Assembly: GCF_000721075.1 (NCBI RefSeq)
Contig: NZ_JOEQ01000018.1
Location: 83,396-147,395 of the forward strand
Origin: Streptosporangium amethystogenes
Lineage (GTDB): Bacteria > Actinomycetota > Actinomycetes > Streptosporangiales > Streptosporangiaceae
Direction: 5' to 3'
Length of the DNA: 64,000 nucleotides
Translations under genes and position numbers: made by a program
Shown here: positions 60,480 to 64,000 of the stretch, piece after piece
How positions within the stretch are numbered: the first letter of the stretch is position 1
Layout: the number at the start of each line of letters is the position of its first letter
Notes under the pieces: model-generated
Seen by the model: only the letters and a program-made list of their open reading frames with translations
Told to the model about the DNA's origin: nothing
Database searches by the model: none

Positions 60480-60712
60480 CCCGCCACGGTCAACGCTCGG
60501 TTGATCAGCGTTGTGATCATCTGTTGGACGTCGGGACTCGTGACCACTTTGAAAAGGAGGGCGGCGAAGGCGCAGGCCGCGATCGTTCCGACCGCGTACT
60601 CGGCGGTGGACATGCCACGGTCACGGCACGCACCGGTGGTCAGCGGCGCCCACCGGGCACGCAACCACCGCAGCCGATCATGTCGCCCACGAACCGTGCT
60701 CGTTCGAGCCAT
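60476..60712 (-). CDS. DUF4244 protein, Flp pilin-like
   Basis: A 78-residue protein: a basic N-terminus, then GMSTAEYAVGTIAACAFAALLFKVV, the prepilin-like segment with the Glu five residues after the Gly. That matches DUF4244 (Rv3656c-like), thought to be the main pilin subunit of actinobacterial Tad loci. It is first in the three-gene set. The ATG at 60712 or one at 60613 just before STAEYAVG could start. Confidence 0.85.
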   Translation of the reverse strand: MARTSTVRGRHDRLRWLRARWAPLTTGACRDRGMSTAEYAVGTIAACAFAALLFKVVTSPDVQQMITTLINRALTVAG

Positions 60713-60809
60713 CTACTCCTCCTGGAGATCCCCGCCGGGCCCACCACCCGGCGTCGGTCACGCCAGGGTTCTCCATCCGCCCGCGACCTCGTCGACCCGA
60801 ACACCATTC

Positions 60810-60849
60810 TGTGGATAACGCCGTAGGCCAATCCCTCGATTGGGGATAA
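60810..60849 (-). promoter_or_regulatory. DnaA box pair 1
   Basis: TGTGGATAA (60810-60818) is an exact DnaA box on the minus strand (TTATCCACA). TGGGGATAA (60841-60849) differs at one base. They begin 31 bp apart. Confidence 0.5.
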
Positions 60850-61082
60850 CCGCGCTCGGGCGCCGGTCAGGGCGTGCGGGTCGGCGTGCCCCCGCACGAA
60901 CACGAGGATGATCCGTCACCTTTCACCGGCGATGACCCGCCGCCCTTTCGCGAGGAACATCACACTCTCCACAGCCAGGGAAAACGTGGCACAACGCCAA
61001 CACTCCCTCGACCGAAGGAGGCCGCTTCAGGCCCTGGCCGGTGAGATTTCAGGACGCCTGCCCACAGGCCCCAGCCATCTTC

Positions 61083-61122
61083 TGTGGATAACTCGGAGAT
61101 TTGACGAAAAACCTGTGGATAA
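61083..61122 (-). promoter_or_regulatory. DnaA box pair 2
   Basis: TGTGGATAA occurs at 61083-61091 and again at 61114-61122, both exact DnaA boxes in the same direction, again beginning 31 bp apart. The 31-bp step is about three helical turns, so DnaA would bind on one face. Confidence 0.55.
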
Positions 61123-61332
61123 CCCAAGAAAACAGCAGTCGACGTGGCCGCTCGACCTGGCGGCATTCACAAACAGGCGAATGCTCAGGACGTCTCCTAC
61201 GCATCCCCAACCTCAGGAGCCACGATGGCAAAACCCGTACGGCCCATAGAATCCTTGGTCCGCTTCCCAGGCGAATGTCGTCGCGCTACGTGATGCACGA
61301 CAGCGAGCTGGCCTACTCTCCGAAGTGTGGTC

Positions 61333-61968
61333 ATGACTGTGGTGTTCGACATAGGTGAGACGCTGGTCCGCGATGATCGCTACTGGGGATCTCTTGCAGA
61401 TTGGCTGAACGTCCCCCGCCACACCCTGTCCGCCTTGGTCGGGGCGGTGACAGCGCTGGGCATGGACAACGCGGAAGCGGTCCGCCTCCTCCGGCCGGGC
61501 ATCGACCTGCACGCGGTGCGCCGGGCTCGCGAAGAGGCCGGCCGGGGCGAATACCTCGACGAGAGCGACCTGTACCCCGACGTACGGCCCGGGTTGCAGG
61601 TCCTGCGTGACATGGGGCTGCGCGTCTGCGTCGCCGGAAACCAGACAGCCAGAGCAGGTGATCTTCTGCGAGGGCTGTCGATCCCCGCCGACGTGATCGC
61701 CACATCAGAGGAATGGGGCGTCGCGAAACCCGATCCTGGATTCTTCGACCAGGTCGTTCGGCTTGCCAAGGCTCCTGCCCACGAAACGGTCTACGTAGGC
61801 GACCACCCCGCGAACGACATCATCCCCGCGAAAGCTCTCGGTCTGCGCACGTGCATGATCCGGCGTGGCCCCTGGGGACACCTGTGGGGCACCGACGCGG
61901 CTGTGCTGAGCGCAGTGGATTGGCAGATCGACAGCATCACGGAACTGCCATCTGCCCTGTCTGGATGA
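61333..61968 (+). CDS. HAD-superfamily hydrolase
   Basis: A 211-residue phosphatase-like protein with the nucleophile motif VVFDIGETL (Asp, with Gly-Glu in place of the usual second Asp), VAGNQTARAGDLL, KPDPGFF (catalytic Lys) and VYVGDHPANDI (metal Asp pair). The missing second Asp suggests it may not be a standard phosphatase. An in-frame GTG at 61327 is also possible; a TACTCT box 7 nt before that suggests a leaderless start. Its stop overlaps an ATG of the XRE gene. Confidence 0.87.
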   Translation: MTVVFDIGETLVRDDRYWGSLADWLNVPRHTLSALVGAVTALGMDNAEAVRLLRPGIDLHAVRRAREEAGRGEYLDESDLYPDVRPGLQVLRDMGLRVCVAGNQTARAGDLLRGLSIPADVIATSEEWGVAKPDPGFFDQVVRLAKAPAHETVYVGDHPANDIIPAKALGLRTCMIRRGPWGHLWGTDAAVLSAVDWQIDSITELPSALSG

Positions 61969-61979
61969 ACGGAGCCGAG

Positions 61980-63152
61980 ATGCCCCGCAAAGCCGCCGAC
62001 GAAGGCCCCGGAGGTCGCATAGCCGCGATCCGCAGCGCACGCCGCATGACCCAAGAAGACCTCGCCCTGGCAGCCCATATCTCCCTCAGCCTGCTCCGGA
62101 AGATCGAGCAAGGTACACGCGTCGCCAGCGACCCCGTCCTGGACGCCATCGCCACGGCATTGAGTATTGACCCCTCCCGGCTCTTGGGTGACTCTGGCCG
62201 CCTTGACGGCCGTGTGCATGACGCGATCCCCGCACTTCGCGAGGTCATCACCACCTACGACCTCCCTGACGAGGGCCCGGTGCGCCCCATGCCCGCGCTT
62301 CGAGCATCCGTCATCGGCGCGGTCCAAAAACGCCTAAGCGCTCAGTATGTGCGGCTGTCGCAAACCCTGCCCGAGCTGCTCGGCGAACTCATCCGCGGGG
62401 TGCACGCGCCGAATGATCCCGCAGGCATCTCGGCGTTGCTGGTGGCCACCTACCGTGCGGCTGATGCGGTTGCCTATAAATACGGGTACCTGGATTTGTC
62501 GGCCCGGCTGATCGAGTTGATGCGCCAGACCTCGGCCGTCGTCGGGGATCCTTTACTCAGTGCGTCCGCGGCGTATGTGCGGACCGAGGTCTTCTTCGCC
62601 ACACACACCTACCAGGCGGGCTTACGCGCACTCGAATCCGCGATAGACCAGCTGCCGCGAAAAGCCGTGCCTCTGTGTCTCGGCGTCTTGGGATCACTGC
62701 ACATGCGGGCAGCCGTCATCGCCGCGCGAGCAGCCCACGCCGATGCCGCCATGGCCCATCTGCGGCAGGCACGACAACTCGGCGACCAGGTCCCCGAGGG
62801 CATCTACTACGGGACCGCGTTCGGCCCCTGTTCTGTACGCGTCCACGAGGCGTCGGTCGCCATCGGCCTGGGAGACCTTCAGCTCGCCCTCAGCCTGGCC
62901 GACAGCTGGTCACCGCCGCTGGAGATGCCCGCCGAGCGTCGCAGCGGCTTCTTCATTGATCTGGCCAGAGCGCAGTTATGGGCCGGTCAGAAAGACGCGG
63001 CCTTCGAGTCACTGCTGACCGCACGCCGGATCGCGCCGCAGCACACACGTGAACACCCATGGGTCCGCGAGGATGCCGAGACCCTGCTGCGCCTGTACCG
63101 GGCCAGTAGCGAAAGCCTGGTGGGTTTCGCCGAATGGGTTGGCGCGGTCTGA
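61980..63152 (+). CDS. XRE-family regulator with C-terminal TPR-like domain
   Basis: A 390-residue regulator with a Cro/C1 helix-turn-helix (about residues 10-68; AAIRSARRMTQEDLALAAHISLSLLRKIEQG) and a long helical domain (about 95-380) of TPR-like repeats (AALMHLRQARQLGDQV-like units, ARAQLWAGQKDAAFESLL). The ATG at 61980 has GGAG 5 nt upstream; another ATG at 61965 overlaps the HAD stop. It forms an operon with the HAD gene and probably acts with it on a small phosphorylated ligand, by inference. Confidence 0.88.
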   Translation: MPRKAADEGPGGRIAAIRSARRMTQEDLALAAHISLSLLRKIEQGTRVASDPVLDAIATALSIDPSRLLGDSGRLDGRVHDAIPALREVITTYDLPDEGPVRPMPALRASVIGAVQKRLSAQYVRLSQTLPELLGELIRGVHAPNDPAGISALLVATYRAADAVAYKYGYLDLSARLIELMRQTSAVVGDPLLSASAAYVRTEVFFATHTYQAGLRALESAIDQLPRKAVPLCLGVLGSLHMRAAVIAARAAHADAAMAHLRQARQLGDQVPEGIYYGTAFGPCSVRVHEASVAIGLGDLQLALSLADSWSPPLEMPAERRSGFFIDLARAQLWAGQKDAAFESLLTARRIAPQHTREHPWVREDAETLLRLYRASSESLVGFAEWVGAV

Positions 63153-63156
63153 CTTC

Positions 63157-63184
63157 GGGGTGACACAGGCTGTGTCACTTCCCC
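63157..63184. terminator. Hairpin after the XRE gene
   Basis: GTGACACA (63160-63167), GGC, TGTGTCAC (63171-63178) is a perfect 8-bp stem, flanked by GGG and CCCC that can extend it. It begins 5 nt past the XRE stop. It may be a terminator or an operator for the next genes. Confidence 0.5.
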
Positions 63185-63326
63185 AAGGGCCTACGAAGCA
63201 CCATGGTGACCGTTCGAGTCGAAGCGTAGGCGGACGGTGACAATACGTCTTGCCCGCGCAAAGGGCGAGACCCGCAGGCGCTGACACGCCGTACGGGCCC
63301 CTTGATCAGGAAGGGACTCCTGACCC

Positions 63327-63704
63327 GTGAGCAAGATTAGGACCATTCGCATCCGCTGGAAGGCAGATGCCCCACCGCTGCCGCTGGGCTGCCGCTGGTG
63401 TGGACACGCCTCTTATGCCCATGACGCATCCACCCTGCCGCACCGCCGCGACCATCACTGGGAGCAGCCCACGCCCCGGCAGGTGTGCGCCCGCATGGCC
63501 ACCCGACGGCGCCTCGGCCTGTGCCGCCCGCTCCCGGCTTCAGCACGCCCGCTGAAAGTCCACCCGCCCATTGTTCCCGCCCAGCCATGCCTCGGCCATC
63601 ACGCCCGGACGATGACGGCCCCCGCCACCCACGGCCGGGGCCGCGCGCCAGACACATTCCCTCAGCGCCGTTACGAGCCGCACCGGCAGGAGGTCGCGGC
63701 ATGA
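63327..63704 (+). CDS. Small conserved actinomycete protein with a CRWC motif
   Basis: A 125-residue basic protein. The N-terminal part has MSKIRTIRIRW and GCRWCGHASYAH, followed by HHWEQPTPRQVCARMATRRR. This GCRWCG plus HxWExPT pattern recurs in small actinomycete proteins, often near XRE regulators; two Cys and several His may bind zinc. The rest is Pro/His/Arg-rich. The GTG at 63327 starts it. Its stop overlaps the next ATG by 4 nt. Function unknown. Confidence 0.72.
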   Translation: MSKIRTIRIRWKADAPPLPLGCRWCGHASYAHDASTLPHRRDHHWEQPTPRQVCARMATRRRLGLCRPLPASARPLKVHPPIVPAQPCLGHHARTMTAPATHGRGRAPDTFPQRRYEPHRQEVAA

Positions 63705-64000
63705 ACACGCCCCCGGAGCGGGACGACACCCTCGGGTGCGGGTGCGAGTGCAGGTGCGGACCCGCCTCCCCGATCACCAGCACACCACCGACCGCCGTGG
63801 AGTACGCCCAGGACCTGGCCGCCGTACTGGCCGAACTGCACCACATCCACGCCGACGTCCACGAGCTCACCTCCGGCAACGCCATCCTCACAGCCGCCCG
63901 GCAGCTCGCCGAGCACCACGCCATCCTGAATGCCAAGGACGACGTGGTGCGCAACGGGCTACCCCTGCCGGCCGACGTGATCGGTGCCGAGCATGTTGAC
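63701..64000 (+). CDS. Conserved small protein, cut by the window end
   Basis: Starts with ATG at 63701 behind AGGAGG, overlapping the previous stop (ATGA), and runs open to the window end with 100 codons. The N-terminus has four close cysteines (GCGCECRCG), then Pro/Thr-rich sequence and a helical part (AVEYAQDLAAVLAELHHIHADVHEL). No family was recognised. The coupling to the upstream gene and strong ribosome site make it a real gene. Confidence 0.68.
   Translation, partial: MNTPPERDDTLGCGCECRCGPASPITSTPPTAVEYAQDLAAVLAELHHIHADVHELTSGNAILTAARQLAEHHAILNAKDDVVRNGLPLPADVIGAEHVD

Larger units (their letters stand above)
60713..61326. other. 614-bp gene-free region with paired DnaA boxes
   Basis: No gene is supported on either strand where tadA, tadB and tadC would be expected. 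The region contains three exact DnaA boxes and one with a single mismatch, all in the same direction, in two pairs 31 bp apart. The right end has a TACTCT -10 box (61314-61319) for the HAD/XRE operon. Confidence 0.6.

Noticed and set aside
61264..61290. GAATGTCGTCGCGCTACGTGATGC resembles the surroundings of operator site A in part
   Set aside because: Several core positions differ, the palindrome is absent and the position far from the island has no link to IclR genes.
60713..61326. Chromosomal origin (oriC) because of the DnaA boxes
   Set aside because: No dnaA, dnaN, rpmH or recF neighbours, and only four boxes. A full actinomycete oriC has many more.

Overview
The window is high-GC actinobacterial DNA. 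The gene order dnaK-grpE-dnaJ-hspR-clpB, the hppA / anti-sigma / bldG / helicase block, the TadE and DUF4244 genes next to that helicase, and the many XRE/DUF397 genes all fit a filamentous actinomycete. A member of the Streptosporangiales (Streptosporangium/Nonomuraea-like) is my best guess, inferred from gene content only. No rRNA, tRNA, CRISPR array or intact insertion sequence was recognised.

Layout. 1-3.3 kb: the N-terminus of an AcuC-like deacetylase at the edge, an MFS exporter with a palindromic operator, proC, a decayed PIN-domain toxin and a small lipoprotein. 3.5-10.4 kb: the HspR-controlled chaperone operon, with two HAIR operators before dnaK and clpB placed last. 10.4-16.4 kb: secreted low-complexity proteins, a TPR protein, an operon of an EphD-like hydrolase/dehydrogenase fusion with its TetR regulator, and a CapA-like lipoprotein. 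16.5-20.6 kb: a broken furA-catalase chimera, then two DUF397 genes, an XRE regulator and two genes that look like the remnant of an actinomycete integrative element. 20.7-27.3 kb: a molybdopterin oxidoreductase, an HD-domain phosphohydrolase, a DUF2231-Rieske membrane protein, a TauE/SafE exporter, an ABC ATPase and conserved proteins of unknown role. 27.3-34.2 kb: a Ser/Thr kinase with WD40 repeats and a NarL-type two-component system set among three paralogous secreted proteins.

34.3-46.7 kb is the most distinctive part: a catabolic island. It encodes a Rieske ring-hydroxylating dioxygenase (alpha, beta), a 7Fe ferredoxin and a ferredoxin reductase as its likely electron chain, an extradiol ring-cleavage dioxygenase, a FAH-family hydrolase, an HpcH/HpaI aldolase, a formamidase/acetamidase, an Atu3266-like amidohydrolase, an M20-family hydrolase, a cupin, a Dabb protein and two paralogous IclR regulators. 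Every promoter region in the island carries a version of one 15-bp near-palindrome (consensus CGAGATGCCATCTCG), so I read it as one IclR regulon for an aromatic substrate that probably carries an amide or other nitrogen group. A 30-codon lipoprotein fragment coupled to the FAH gene suggests a lost uptake system.

46.7-64 kb: serB, a FUSC-family membrane protein, a 34-residue membrane peptide coupled to a SixA-like phosphatase, a K+-independent proton pyrophosphatase, the bldG anti-anti-sigma module, an MrfA/YprA-like helicase, a Fn3-domain membrane protein with coding minisatellites, three Tad-type genes without their ATPase, a gene-free stretch with paired DnaA boxes, and a HAD/XRE operon followed by two small conserved genes, the last cut by the window end.
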